NCBI RefSeq assembly: GCF_014653215.1
Contig: NZ_BNAI01000003.1
Span: 1 to 64,000 of the forward strand
Source: Pseudolysinimonas yzui
GTDB taxonomy: Bacteria > Actinomycetota > Actinomycetes > Actinomycetales > Microbacteriaceae
DNA: 64,000 nucleotides
Direction of reading: 5' to 3'
Within the stretch, counting starts at the first letter, position 1, and every line of letters begins with the position of its first letter. Below the pieces are notes generated by a model. It saw only the letters and a program-made list of their open reading frames with translations, was not told the DNA's origin and made no database searches. The position numbers and the translations under genes were made by a program. Shown here in pieces: positions 33,856-41,847 of this stretch.

Positions 33856-34899
33856 TCAATGGCGGTGCCGATGGTGCGCGTCGGGGTAGTGCTCGTGGCT
33901 GTGCGTCACAGGGTCGTGGGTGTGCACGTGGCGGTGCCGCACTCCGGGGGCGACGGGTTCGTCGTGGTCGTGGTCGTGGTGCCCGTCGTCGTGACGGTGC
34001 CAGTGGTCGTGGGTGACCGCCTCGTGGGTGTGCTCGTGCTCGTGCCGCTCGGTGAGGTGCAACCAGACCCCGAGCGCCATCAGCAGGGCGGCGATCACGA
34101 GCGGCAGGGTCACCGCCTCACCCAGCACGACGGCGAGCGCCGCCCCGAAGAAGGGGGCGACCGAGAAGTAGGCGCCGGCGCGGGCGGTGCCGACGTGCCG
34201 CATCGCGACGATGAAGAGCACGAGGCTCACCCCGTAGGCGAGCAAGCCGACCGCCATCGCGGCGCCGATGGCCCAGACGGATGGCAGGGTCGCGCCGAGC
34301 AGGAACGCCAGCGTCAGGTTGACCGGGCCGGCCACCCCGCCCTTCACCGCGGCGAGCCAGGTGGCGTCGGTGAGGGCGATCTTGCGGGTGAGGTTGTTGT
34401 CGATGCCCCAGCACAGGCACGCCCCGAGGATGGCGAGGGCGGGCCACACCGATCCGAACTCCGCGCCCGTCGGGATCGAGAGAACCACGGCGCCGGCGAC
34501 GATCGCCGCCATGCCCAGGGCGATGCGCCGGTCGACGTTCTCGCGGAACACGAACCACGCCAGCAGCGCCGTCGCGACCCCCTCGGCGTTGAGCAGCAGC
34601 GAGGCACCGGATGCCGGCATCCCGCTGAGCCCGAACATCAGCAGCACCGGTCCGGCCAGGCCGCCGAAGAACACGGCCCCGGCGAGGGGCAGCACCTCGG
34701 AGCGGCTCAGCCGTACGCGCGGGGACCGGCGGATGAGGCGGTACAGCCCCAGCCCGACGCCCGATCCGAGGTAGAGCAGCCCGGCGAGCAGCCACGGCGA
34801 CACCTCACCCAGCAGCAGCTTCGCGATCGGGGTTCCGGCGCCGAACAGCAGCGCCGCCGCGAGCCCGGCCTGGACTCCGATGTTGCGCAGCGCCGACAT
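33856..34899 (-). CDS. EamA/DMT-family transporter with His-rich C-terminal tail
   Basis: The product of about 347 residues has ten hydrophobic helices in two EamA repeats (GTPIAKLLLGEVSPWLLAGLL near the start, GTARAGAYFSVAPFFGAALAVVLGE in the second). A C-terminal tail of some 60 residues is crowded with His and Asp (HEHEHTHEA, HDHWHRHDDGHHDHDHDE and HRHVHTHDP). The tail strongly suggests binding of Ni, Co or Zn, so the protein may move or sense such ions. ATG 34899 has GGAG eight bases upstream. It is monocistronic. Confidence 0.85.
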   Translation of the reverse strand: MSALRNIGVQAGLAAALLFGAGTPIAKLLLGEVSPWLLAGLLYLGSGVGLGLYRLIRRSPRVRLSRSEVLPLAGAVFFGGLAGPVLLMFGLSGMPASGASLLLNAEGVATALLAWFVFRENVDRRIALGMAAIVAGAVVLSIPTGAEFGSVWPALAILGACLCWGIDNNLTRKIALTDATWLAAVKGGVAGPVNLTLAFLLGATLPSVWAIGAAMAVGLLAYGVSLVLFIVAMRHVGTARAGAYFSVAPFFGAALAVVLGEAVTLPLVIAALLMALGVWLHLTERHEHEHTHEAVTHDHWHRHDDGHHDHDHDEPVAPGVRHRHVHTHDPVTHSHEHYPDAHHRHRH

Positions 34900-34995
34900 C
34901 CTCACCGCTCCAAGCTACTCGTCGCGCCGGGACCTTCGGCCCTTCGGTCACGAGAATCAGCGGCGTAGCGTCGGCCTCGATCGAAGGAGAAGATC

Positions 34996-35586
34996 ATGCG
35001 CACCAGAGCTGCGATCATCCCGGCCATCGGCGTCGCGCTGCTGCTGACGCTCACCGGGTGCGTGGGCTTCGGGATGCGCGGCCCCGGTCAAGGCCCGGGG
35101 CAGGGTCCGGGGCCCGGCACGCCGACGGATGTCGTCGACTTCAACATCTCCGACGTGCACTTCAACATGATGATGATCCCGCACCACGAGCAGGCCATCG
35201 AGATGTCGCAGATCATCCTCGCCGCCGACGACATCCACCCCGACGTCACCGACCTCGCCACCCGCATCGCGGAGGCGCAGGCTCCCGAGATCGAGCAGAT
35301 GGAAGCCTGGCTCGACGCCCGCGGCTACCCGACGCCGCCCGACGGGATGCCGGGTCACGGGATGATGTCGGACGGCGACCTCGACCGGCTGCGCGACCTC
35401 GACGGGGTGGACGCCGAGGTGCTGTTCCTCACCGCGATGATCGACCACCACGAGGGTGCGATCGAGATGGCGGAAGACGAGATCGACGACGGAATCGATC
35501 CCGAGACGATCGCCCTCTGCGAACGCATCATCGAGAGCCAGACCGCCGAGATCGAAGAGATGCAGGCGCTGCTCGCCGCCCGCTGA
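34996..35586 (+). CDS. DUF305-domain lipoprotein
   Basis: The 196-residue product has a signal peptide with lipobox LTGC, a Gly/Pro/Gln spacer and a DUF305 four-helix domain. The domain shows the repeated motif MMIPHHEQAIEMS and MIDHHEGAIEMAEDEI; the paired His and Met residues suggest metal (often copper) binding. It is anchored outside the membrane. GAAGGAGAAG upstream supports ATG 34996. Confidence 0.92.
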   Translation: MRTRAAIIPAIGVALLLTLTGCVGFGMRGPGQGPGQGPGPGTPTDVVDFNISDVHFNMMMIPHHEQAIEMSQIILAADDIHPDVTDLATRIAEAQAPEIEQMEAWLDARGYPTPPDGMPGHGMMSDGDLDRLRDLDGVDAEVLFLTAMIDHHEGAIEMAEDEIDDGIDPETIALCERIIESQTAEIEEMQALLAAR

Positions 35587-35593
35587 ACGTCGC

Positions 35594-35599
35594 TAGGCT
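35594..35599 (+). promoter_or_regulatory. -10 box of the 35606 gene
   Basis: TAGGCT exactly six bases before ATG 35606, only 8 bases after the DUF305 stop. Confidence 0.5.
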
Positions 35600-35605
35600 C
35601 GCAGC

Positions 35606-35800
35606 ATGGAGCCCATTTCCGCCAGCATCGGCGGCCTGATCGCCCTCATCGTCTTCATCGTCACCGTCGTGTCGATCGTGAACAACCCGAACCACGGCGG
35701 CTTCGGCAAGTTCGTCTGGATCGTCGTGGCGTTCTTCCTGAGCATCCTCGGGTCGATCCTGTGGCTGATCTTCGGGCGCGGCCGCGTTCCGAAGCGCTGA
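35606..35800 (+). CDS. Small PLDc_N-domain membrane protein
   Basis: The 64-residue product has two transmembrane segments (about 9-28 and 37-56) and the PLDc_N-type motif GFGKFVWIVVAFFLSILGSILWLIFG. The family's function is unsettled. It is leaderless-type and is followed within 10 bases by another membrane protein gene. Confidence 0.8.
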   Translation: MEPISASIGGLIALIVFIVTVVSIVNNPNHGGFGKFVWIVVAFFLSILGSILWLIFGRGRVPKR

Positions 35801-35808
35801 CCCCGGCA

Positions 35809-36120
35809 GTGGGCACCCTCGGCCGCGTGCTGACGATCGTCGTCGCCCTGGTCAACCTCGGCGACATCGTGCTGCACGTGGCGATCGATCAGGCGGAGCC
35901 GCTGCGCATCGCCGGCAACGTCGTCGTGATCGCCGCCGCGGTCGGGATGCTCGTGGTCGCCGCGCTGCGGAAGCCGGCCGTGCCGATCGTGGCCGGCTCG
36001 GTGAGCCTCGTGCTCAACCTGGTGTTCATCGTCACCTCCGGCATCGGCGGGCTCGGCGCGGTGCTGATCGCGCTCACCACCATCCTGCTGGCGCTGCTCG
36101 CCGGCAGCTTGCGCCGCTAA
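35809..36120 (+). CDS. Small four-helix membrane protein
   Basis: The product of about 103 residues is almost entirely hydrophobic, with four predicted helices (LTIVVALVNLGDIVLHV, IAGNVVVIAAAVGMLVVAAL, IVAGSVSLVLNLVFIV and VLIALTTILLALLAG). The start is uncertain: GTG 35809 is used, and GTG 35827 also fits. The stop overlaps the convergent response-regulator stop by four bases. No family is recognised. Confidence 0.65.
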   Translation: MGTLGRVLTIVVALVNLGDIVLHVAIDQAEPLRIAGNVVVIAAAVGMLVVAALRKPAVPIVAGSVSLVLNLVFIVTSGIGGLGAVLIALTTILLALLAGSLRR

Positions 36121-36773
36121 CGCTGAAGCCAGGCGATCACCGCGAGCACGCGACGGTGATCGGTGCCGGAGTCTTCGAGCGCCAGTTTCGCGAAGATCGA
36201 GGTGACGTTCTTCTCGACCGCCCCCACCCCGATGAAGAGGGCCTCGGCGATCGCGGTGTTGGTGCGACCCTCCGCCATGAGTTGCAGCACCTCGCGCTCG
36301 CGGGGCGTGAGGGTCGCCAGCGGGTCATGACGGCGGCCGATGAGCTGCGCGACCACCTCCGGGTCGAGCACCGTGCCGCCGTCGGCGATGCGGTCGATGG
36401 CATCCACGAGTTCATCGAGCGAGGCGACCCGGTCTTTCAGCAGGTAGCCCACTCCCCCGGTCCCTGACCCGAGCAACTCTTGCGCGTAGGCGACCTCGAC
36501 GTACTGCGACAGCAGGAGGATGCCGGCGCGCGGCACCAGCGACCGCAACCGGATCGCGGCGCGCACCCCCTCGTCGCGGAACGTCGGCGGCATCCGCACG
36601 TCGAGCACCGCCAGGTCGGGGTCGAGCGACTCGACTTCGGCGAGCAGGGAGTCGGCGTCGCCGAACGAGCCCACGACCTCGTGGCCCGCTTCTACGAGCA
36701 CCCGCACGAGTCCCTCGCGCAGCAGCACCGAGTCATCCGCAACGACAACCCGCAGTCCGCTCACGTGCTCCAT
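36117..36773 (-). CDS. NarL/LuxR-family response regulator
   Basis: The 218-residue product has an N-terminal receiver domain with acidic pair in VVVADDS, phospho-acceptor in LAVLDVRMPP and Lys in YLLKDRV, then a LuxR-type HTH (LTPREREVLQLMAEGRTNTAIAEALFIG). It is paired with the kinase encoded upstream on the same strand, from which it is separated by a copy of the GGTCGAGTAGC repeat. I chose ATG 36773 (MEHVSG). Its targets are unknown. Confidence 0.92.
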   Translation of the reverse strand: MEHVSGLRVVVADDSVLLREGLVRVLVEAGHEVVGSFGDADSLLAEVESLDPDLAVLDVRMPPTFRDEGVRAAIRLRSLVPRAGILLLSQYVEVAYAQELLGSGTGGVGYLLKDRVASLDELVDAIDRIADGGTVLDPEVVAQLIGRRHDPLATLTPREREVLQLMAEGRTNTAIAEALFIGVGAVEKNVTSIFAKLALEDSGTDHRRVLAVIAWLQR

Positions 36774-36783
36774 TGTGGTGCCT

Positions 36784-36818
36784 GGTCTCGACACGCCCGC
36801 TCCGCGGGCTACTCGACC
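36784..36818 (-). repeat. GGTCGAGTAGC repeat spanning the kinase stop codon
   Basis: A 35-base copy in minus orientation (starts GGTCGAGTAGCCCGC, ends GTGTCGAGACC). The TAG of its GAGTAG is the stop codon of the histidine kinase, so the repeat defines the kinase C-terminus (SVVE). Confidence 0.8.
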
Positions 36819-38161
36819 ACCGAAGCGGGGAGGGGCAGATGCGCCGCCACGACGGTGGGGCCGCCCTTGGGGCTCGAGATGTCGAGGGTGCCGCCCTGGC
36901 CGAGCACGCGCTCCTGGAGTCCCGCGAGACCGTGCTCGGGCACCGCCTTCGCGCCCCCGCGGCCGTCGTCGGTGACCGTGACATCGAGCCAGGTCTCCTC
37001 CGAGTCCGGCAGGCGACGCAGGTCGATGCGCAGGTCGATCGCCGTGGCGCCGCTGTGCTTCACCGCGTTGGTGAGGCCTTCGGCGGCGATGAAGTAGGCG
37101 TTGCGCTCCAACTCGGTCGGCAGGTCGGTGCCTTCCGGCAGCGACGACACCACCCGCACCGTGACCGCCGACCGCACCGCGAGCGACTCCAGGGCGGCGA
37201 CGAGACCGCGGTCGAGCAGGATCGGCGGCGCGAACCCGCGCGACAGGGCACGCAGCTCCTCGAGGGCGTCCTTCGACTGCTGGCGAGCTTCCTCGAGCAG
37301 CCGGCGGGCGGCATCCGGATCGGTGTCGAGCTGCCGCTCGGCCGCCGCGATGTCCATCTGCAGGCGCACCAGCCGCTGCTGCGGGCCGTCATGGATGTCG
37401 CGCTCCAGTCGCCGAAGCGCGGTGCCCTCGGCAGCGACCGCGGCCGAGCGGGACTCGGTGAGGGTCGCGACCTCCTTCTCGAGGGCATCCGTGCGGAACG
37501 CGCCCAGCAACCCGCGGGCCACGCCCCAGTGCATCCAGGTGAGGCCCCGGGTGACGAACGGCAGGGTTGCCGTGAAGATCAGGCCGACGACCAGCCAGAG
37601 CAACGAATCGAAGAGCAGCGGGTCGACCCGATCGCCCAGGCCGAACACCCGATCGGCGACCCAGCGTGAGACCGAGAAGTCACGGTCGCTGTCGGGAACG
37701 AACCCGATCCAGATCCACCCGGTGATGCCCCCGAGCGCGATCGAGAACCAGACGACGGCGATCGTGAACGAGATCGTCGTGATGATGAAGTTCACGATCA
37801 TCGTCCACACCAGATAGAGCCAGTAGTGCCCGTTGGCGAACAGCACCTTCAACCAGCCGAGGAACCCCGTCTTGGCCGTGCGGTCGTTCCAGTCGGGACG
37901 CGGGATGACCGGTCGCCCCACCCAGCCGAGCAGCGCGAGCTCGACGGTGCCGGCCCCACGCGCGAGGTAGAGCGCGCCGACCAGGAAGATCACGCCCAGG
38001 AAGAACGTCGCGAACGTTCCCGCCGCCGCCGAGAACAGGCCGATGCTCACCGCGAACATCACCACCCCGAGCGGGAAGGCGATGAACAGGAACAGCAGCT
38101 CCTTCGGAACCCCGGCCCACAACCGCAGGTAGAGGGGGGTGGTGCGGGCGTCGGGGCTCAT
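36809..38161 (-). CDS. NarL-system sensor histidine kinase (HisKA_3)
   Basis: The 450-residue product has an N-terminal membrane sensor domain with about five hydrophobic segments (about 15-185). A coiled region follows, then the HisKA_3 dimerisation motif with the phospho-His (LERDIHDGPQQRLVRLQ) and an HATPase domain (AAEGLTNAVKHSGA, VTDDGRGGA, HGLAGLQERV). It phosphorylates the response regulator downstream. I chose ATG 38161, with GGAG six bases upstream; ATGs at 38173 and 38185 are alternatives. Its last residues are encoded by a repeat element. Confidence 0.92.
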   Translation of the reverse strand: MSPDARTTPLYLRLWAGVPKELLFLFIAFPLGVVMFAVSIGLFSAAAGTFATFFLGVIFLVGALYLARGAGTVELALLGWVGRPVIPRPDWNDRTAKTGFLGWLKVLFANGHYWLYLVWTMIVNFIITTISFTIAVVWFSIALGGITGWIWIGFVPDSDRDFSVSRWVADRVFGLGDRVDPLLFDSLLWLVVGLIFTATLPFVTRGLTWMHWGVARGLLGAFRTDALEKEVATLTESRSAAVAAEGTALRRLERDIHDGPQQRLVRLQMDIAAAERQLDTDPDAARRLLEEARQQSKDALEELRALSRGFAPPILLDRGLVAALESLAVRSAVTVRVVSSLPEGTDLPTELERNAYFIAAEGLTNAVKHSGATAIDLRIDLRRLPDSEETWLDVTVTDDGRGGAKAVPEHGLAGLQERVLGQGGTLDISSPKGGPTVVAAHLPLPASVVE

Positions 38162-38289
38162 GGTCGTCTCCATTGTTGCGGGCATACCCCCACCCTCGCG
38201 ACGACGGCTCCGAAGCGACATCGTGCCCGCATCCCGAACCCGGTGGGGATATCCCCCGCCTGCACAAGATGAGGACAGGCTCAACTCCC

Positions 38290-38317
38290 TTGCGGAACAG
38301 AACCTCACGACTAGCGT
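38290..38317 (+). promoter_or_regulatory. dps promoter (leaderless)
   Basis: -35 TTGCGG (38290-38295), a 16-base spacer and -10 TAGCGT (38312-38317), exactly six bases before ATG 38324. Confidence 0.55.
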
Positions 38318-38323
38318 TGAACC

Positions 38324-38812
38324 ATGACCGACGTGAAGACCGTACCGACCAGCGCCATCGACCCCGACGTCACCTCGGGAGTCGCCCAGTTCCTCGAACC
38401 GGTCGTCATCGACCTCGAAGCGATGGTCGTCGACTCCAAGCAGGCGCACTGGCACGTGCGCGGCGCCAACTTCCAGGCCATCCACGAACTGCTCGACACC
38501 CTCGTCGCCCACGTGCAGGACTACGCCGACACCGCCGCCGAGCGCGTCGTCGCCCTCGGCCTCCCCATCGACGCACGCCTCGCCACCGTCGCCGCGAAGA
38601 CCACCGTGCCGCCGCTCACCGCCGGCTTCCAGCAGTCCGAGAAACTCATCCCCGAAGTCATCGCGCAGATCGACGCCACCCTCAAGAGCGTGCGCACCGC
38701 GATCGACGAACTCGCCGAACTCGACCCCGCCTCCCAGGACGTCGTCATCGAGATCGCTCGGGGGCTGGAAAAGGATCGTTGGTTCTTGTTCGCGCACATC
38801 GCGACCAAGTAA
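38324..38812 (+). CDS. dps: Dps-family DNA-binding ferritin-like protein
   Basis: The 162-residue ferritin-like four-helix protein has the Dps ferroxidase pattern: QAHWHVRGANFQAIHELLD with His42 and His54, then D-x3-E at Asp69/Glu73 in DYADTAAERV. Dps dodecamers oxidise and store iron and protect DNA during oxidative or starvation stress. It has its own leaderless promoter and is convergent with the amidohydrolase gene. Confidence 0.94.
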   Translation: MTDVKTVPTSAIDPDVTSGVAQFLEPVVIDLEAMVVDSKQAHWHVRGANFQAIHELLDTLVAHVQDYADTAAERVVALGLPIDARLATVAAKTTVPPLTAGFQQSEKLIPEVIAQIDATLKSVRTAIDELAELDPASQDVVIEIARGLEKDRWFLFAHIATK

Positions 38813-38838
38813 CTCTGGGGTCGGAGGCCCTCCACGGG

Positions 38839-40260
38839 CTACGCGGCGTCGGGGCCGTGGGTCCAGGTGCCGGCGACCATCGTCGCGTGCACCGGCATAT
38901 CGCGCAGGTTGTCGGGGTCGAGCGGGTCGGCGTCGACGATGACGAGGTCATCGGCTTGGACGTGGGTGGATGCGGCGAGCGCGGCTTCGGGCGAGATCGA
39001 CTGCTCGGGATGCCACGGGTCGCGCCCGTCACGCGAGCGCGTCACTGCGGCGGCCATCGTGATCCAGGGGTCGAGCGGTGCGACCGGAGCATCGGAGCCG
39101 AGCGACAGCTCGGCGCCCGCGTCGAGCAGGGAGCGGTACGCGAACGCCCGGCCCGTGCGACCCGACCAGTAGCGGTCGGCGACGTCGCGGTCATCCATCG
39201 CATGCTCGGGTTGCACCGAGGCGCGCACCCCCAGCGCGGCGAGACGCGGGAGGTCGGCATCCCGGATCAGCTGCACGTGCTCGATCGAACCCGGCACGCG
39301 GAGCTGCGCGAAGACGTCGAGCGCTTCGGTGACGGCGCGGTCGCCGATCGCGTGGATGGCGGGGGTGAGCCCGCGCGCGACCCCTTCGCGCGCTGCGGCG
39401 AGCAGCCCGCCCGGCGCGTAGGTCGGCAGACCCTGACCGCCGCCGCCGGGATAGTCGTCGAAGCACCACGCGGTGCGGGTGTTGAGGGAGCCGTCGGTGA
39501 ACAGCTTGTACGGGCCGACCTCGTAGAGCGGCGACGCGACCTCGGGCAGGGCCGAGGTGTGCGGGTAGACGGCAGCGCGCACCCGTAACCCCGAGAACCC
39601 GCCGGCGAACCGACGCGCCCACGAGCCCGGCGCATCCTCCATCTCGAAGTCGACGATGCCGGTCACCCCGCGCGCTGCCGCCGCCCGGGCGGCGTCGAGC
39701 GCCCAGCGGTCGAGCACGTCGGGCGACACCTCGGTGATGCGGCGGGTGAGGTCGAAAGCCGCCTGCTCGCGCAACAGCCAGTCCCCATCCGGGCGCCCCA
39801 GCATCCGCAGTGCCGCCCGGTTCGTCCACAGGCAGTGCACGTCACCCGACAGCAGAGCGACCGGGATGTCGCCGAACTCGAGCAGCTCGGGACTCGGCAC
39901 GTCGGGCCACAACCCGTCGCGGAACCCGGACGCGAGGAACACCACGCCGGGCTCCGGCGGCGTGTCGGCCAACGCGTCACGCACGAGCGACGCCGCCTGG
40001 GCCGCCGACGTCGCCGACGAGACGTCAAGTCTGCGAGCGGCCATCGCCCACTGCCCGAAGTGCACGTGATGATCCCAGAGCCCCGGCAGAACCCACCGCC
40101 CCTCGAGATCGACAACCAGCCCCGCAGGACCGGGAACCGACACGTCGGAGACAGGGATGCTGAAGGACGTTCGCGAGTCAATCGGGGTAGGGGTCCCCGC
40201 TCTTGACTCGCGAACGTCCTTCAGCAGCCCGCCCAGGAACCGGCCGTTGCGGAGGATCAC
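38839..40260 (-). CDS. Amidohydrolase (YtcJ-like metal-dependent hydrolase)
   Basis: The 473-residue amidohydrolase has first metal ligands HHVHF (GLWDHHVHFGQ), a late His in IHAIGDRAV and EHVQLI, and the final Asp in SLGSDAPV, as in YtcJ-like enzymes; the substrate is unknown. It starts at GTG 40260, overlapping the paiB-like stop. Oddity: residues 12-34, where this family normally has a beta strand, are encoded by the hairpin repeat at 40158-40226 (GLLKDVRESRAGTPTP and onward), so the N-terminal region may be altered. It is last in the run rpiB-nei-paiB-amidohydrolase. Confidence 0.88.
   Translation of the reverse strand: MILRNGRFLGGLLKDVRESRAGTPTPIDSRTSFSIPVSDVSVPGPAGLVVDLEGRWVLPGLWDHHVHFGQWAMAARRLDVSSATSAAQAASLVRDALADTPPEPGVVFLASGFRDGLWPDVPSPELLEFGDIPVALLSGDVHCLWTNRAALRMLGRPDGDWLLREQAAFDLTRRITEVSPDVLDRWALDAARAAAARGVTGIVDFEMEDAPGSWARRFAGGFSGLRVRAAVYPHTSALPEVASPLYEVGPYKLFTDGSLNTRTAWCFDDYPGGGGQGLPTYAPGGLLAAAREGVARGLTPAIHAIGDRAVTEALDVFAQLRVPGSIEHVQLIRDADLPRLAALGVRASVQPEHAMDDRDVADRYWSGRTGRAFAYRSLLDAGAELSLGSDAPVAPLDPWITMAAAVTRSRDGRDPWHPEQSISPEAALAASTHVQADDLVIVDADPLDPDNLRDMPVHATMVAGTWTHGPDAA
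40158..40226. repeat. Intragenic hairpin repeat, copy A of the two-copy core family
   Basis: Perfect 24-base arms (40158-40181 and 40203-40226) surround a 21-base centre containing CGGGGTAGGGGTCCCCG. The inner 33 bases (40176-40208) are identical to 57994-58026, but the outer arms differ in sequence while remaining perfectly complementary. The element spans 23 codons of the amidohydrolase. Confidence 0.85.
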
Positions 40261-40892
40261 TCCAGCCGCCGCATCTCAGCAGCGAGCGCGGCATCCGAGT
40301 AGGGGCCGTCGCCGGAGAGCGCCGCGATGATCGCCTCCCGCACCTCGGGGGGTTTGTTCTGGGAGAGCTTGGCGCGCGCATCGAAGCGGGTGACGCGGAT
40401 GCGCAGGCCGACGGTCCCGCGGGCGATGCGGCGGGCCTTCTCTTCGTCGATGTCGAGCGAGACGGGGGTCGGCATCCGTTTCTCGAAGTGATCGACGAGC
40501 TGCTCGAGGATGCGGAAGTTCTCGTCATCCGAGAGGATCTCGGGCACCCCGTAGAGGTGGGCGGTGACGTGGTTCCACGTCGGCACGAAGTCGCCCTCCG
40601 CGTACCAGTTGGGCGAGATGTACCCGTGCGGACCCTGCGCGATGACGAGCACCTCGTGCTGCCCGAGTTCGTGGGCCAGCTCGTCGGGGCGCCCGAAGTG
40701 GCTGACGAGCACGATCTCGTCGTCGCGCCGCCCTGAGCCTGTCGAAGGGTCGGTCTCCTCCAGCAGAGTCGCGTAGTGCGAGGCGACGAGTCCGGTGGAT
40801 GCCGGTGACACGTAGGTCATCCACGGGTTGCGGCGGATGAGCCGTTTCACCTCCGCCGGATCGGTGAGCAGGTAGTGGGGGGTGTTGCGCAT
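40257..40892 (-). CDS. PaiB-type FMN-binding negative regulator
   Basis: The product of about 211 residues has the PaiB pattern: MRNTPHYLLTDPAEVKRLI, then HGYISPNWYAEG, VPTWNHVTAHLYG and a C-terminal KLSQNKPPEVREAIIAAL. The family binds flavin and represses degradative genes in Bacillus; some members may be oxidoreductases. Oddity: residues encoded by 40731-40749 (around DPSTGSG) are a known-looking short palindromic repeat lying in a surface loop before DDEIVLVSH. It starts at ATG 40892, one base after the nei stop. Confidence 0.9.
   Translation of the reverse strand: MRNTPHYLLTDPAEVKRLIRRNPWMTYVSPASTGLVASHYATLLEETDPSTGSGRRDDEIVLVSHFGRPDELAHELGQHEVLVIAQGPHGYISPNWYAEGDFVPTWNHVTAHLYGVPEILSDDENFRILEQLVDHFEKRMPTPVSLDIDEEKARRIARGTVGLRIRVTRFDARAKLSQNKPPEVREAIIAALSGDGPYSDAALAAEMRRLE
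40731..40749. repeat. Short palindromic repeat within the paiB-like gene
   Basis: CCCTGAGCCTGTCGAAGGG, an imperfect palindrome seen as an interspersed repeat in many high-GC bacteria. Here it is read in frame on the minus strand to give the peptide DPSTGSG. Confidence 0.6.
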
Positions 40893-40893
40893 G

Positions 40894-41844
40894 TCAGACC
40901 TGATCTTTCGGGCACCAGTAGAGGTTGCGTCCCGCCATGACCGCCATCGCGATGGGGGTGCCGCACACCCGGCAGGGCTCGCCGGTGCGGTGGTAGACCC
41001 AGTGGCGGTCGTCGCGGGATGCCTTCGCCCGTTCCAGATCCTCGCCCTCAAGTCCGTCCATCGTGAGCATCTGACCGGTCTCGACCCCGAGTTTCAGCAG
41101 GTACGCCCAGTCCCGCCAGAGTGCCCGGGCGACGTCGGTGGGCAGGTCTTTGCCGGGCGTGTACGGATCGAGTCGCGCGCGGAACAGCAGTTCGGCGCGG
41201 TACACGTTGCCGATGCCGGCGACCACCTCCTGATCCATCAGCAGTTGCCCGATCGCGACGTTGCGTCGCCGCACGTTCTCGACGAAACGTCCTTCACCGT
41301 CGGGATCGACGAGCGGGTCGGGCCCGAGCCTGGCGATCGTCGCATCCACCTCTTCGATGGTCTGCACCTCGCACACCGTCGGGCCGCGCAGGTCGGCGAC
41401 CGCGACCGGGGTCAGCAGCCGCACCCGCACCTGGCCGATCGGCTCGGGCGGCCACACGTTGATCTCGGGCTGCAGCTGTTCGCTTTCGGCCATGCGCAGC
41501 CGGGTGCGGCGCGGCGCACCGATCGACCACGGCGAGTCCTCGTTCGCCCCGACGACCTTCGCGGCCCGCCCGCCGCGCTCCCCCGGCGACACCGGGTCGA
41601 CGGCGATGTCGCCCGCGAAATCCCACGCCCCGTACATGCCGAGGTGCACGCGCAACCACAGGTGGTGGTCGAACTCGAGGAACATCTGCTTGCCGACCGC
41701 GCGGGACTGCACGATCGCGTGCCCGTCGAGCCGAGCGGCTCCGGCGGTGAAACGCCCCTGCGGTGACGACACCGCCACGGGCGGACCGGTGAACGACCGC
41801 GCGAACTGCCGCGCGATGCGGTGGACCGAATGACCCTCCGGCAT
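40894..41844 (-). CDS. nei: Fpg/Nei-family DNA glycosylase
   Basis: The 316-residue product has catalytic N-terminal Pro2-Glu3 (MPEGHSVHR), conserved His/Asn in the helix-two-turn-helix (QEVVAGIGNVYRAELLF) and a C-terminal zinc-finger region CRVCGTP and WCPKDQV. It removes oxidised bases and nicks the abasic site. Oddity: the fourth zinc ligand, normally Cys in WCPxC, is Asp here, and the chain ends three residues later. It is translated between rpiB and the paiB-like gene with almost no spacing. Confidence 0.92.
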   Translation of the reverse strand: MPEGHSVHRIARQFARSFTGPPVAVSSPQGRFTAGAARLDGHAIVQSRAVGKQMFLEFDHHLWLRVHLGMYGAWDFAGDIAVDPVSPGERGGRAAKVVGANEDSPWSIGAPRRTRLRMAESEQLQPEINVWPPEPIGQVRVRLLTPVAVADLRGPTVCEVQTIEEVDATIARLGPDPLVDPDGEGRFVENVRRRNVAIGQLLMDQEVVAGIGNVYRAELLFRARLDPYTPGKDLPTDVARALWRDWAYLLKLGVETGQMLTMDGLEGEDLERAKASRDDRHWVYHRTGEPCRVCGTPIAMAVMAGRNLYWCPKDQV

Positions 41845-41847
41845 CCG

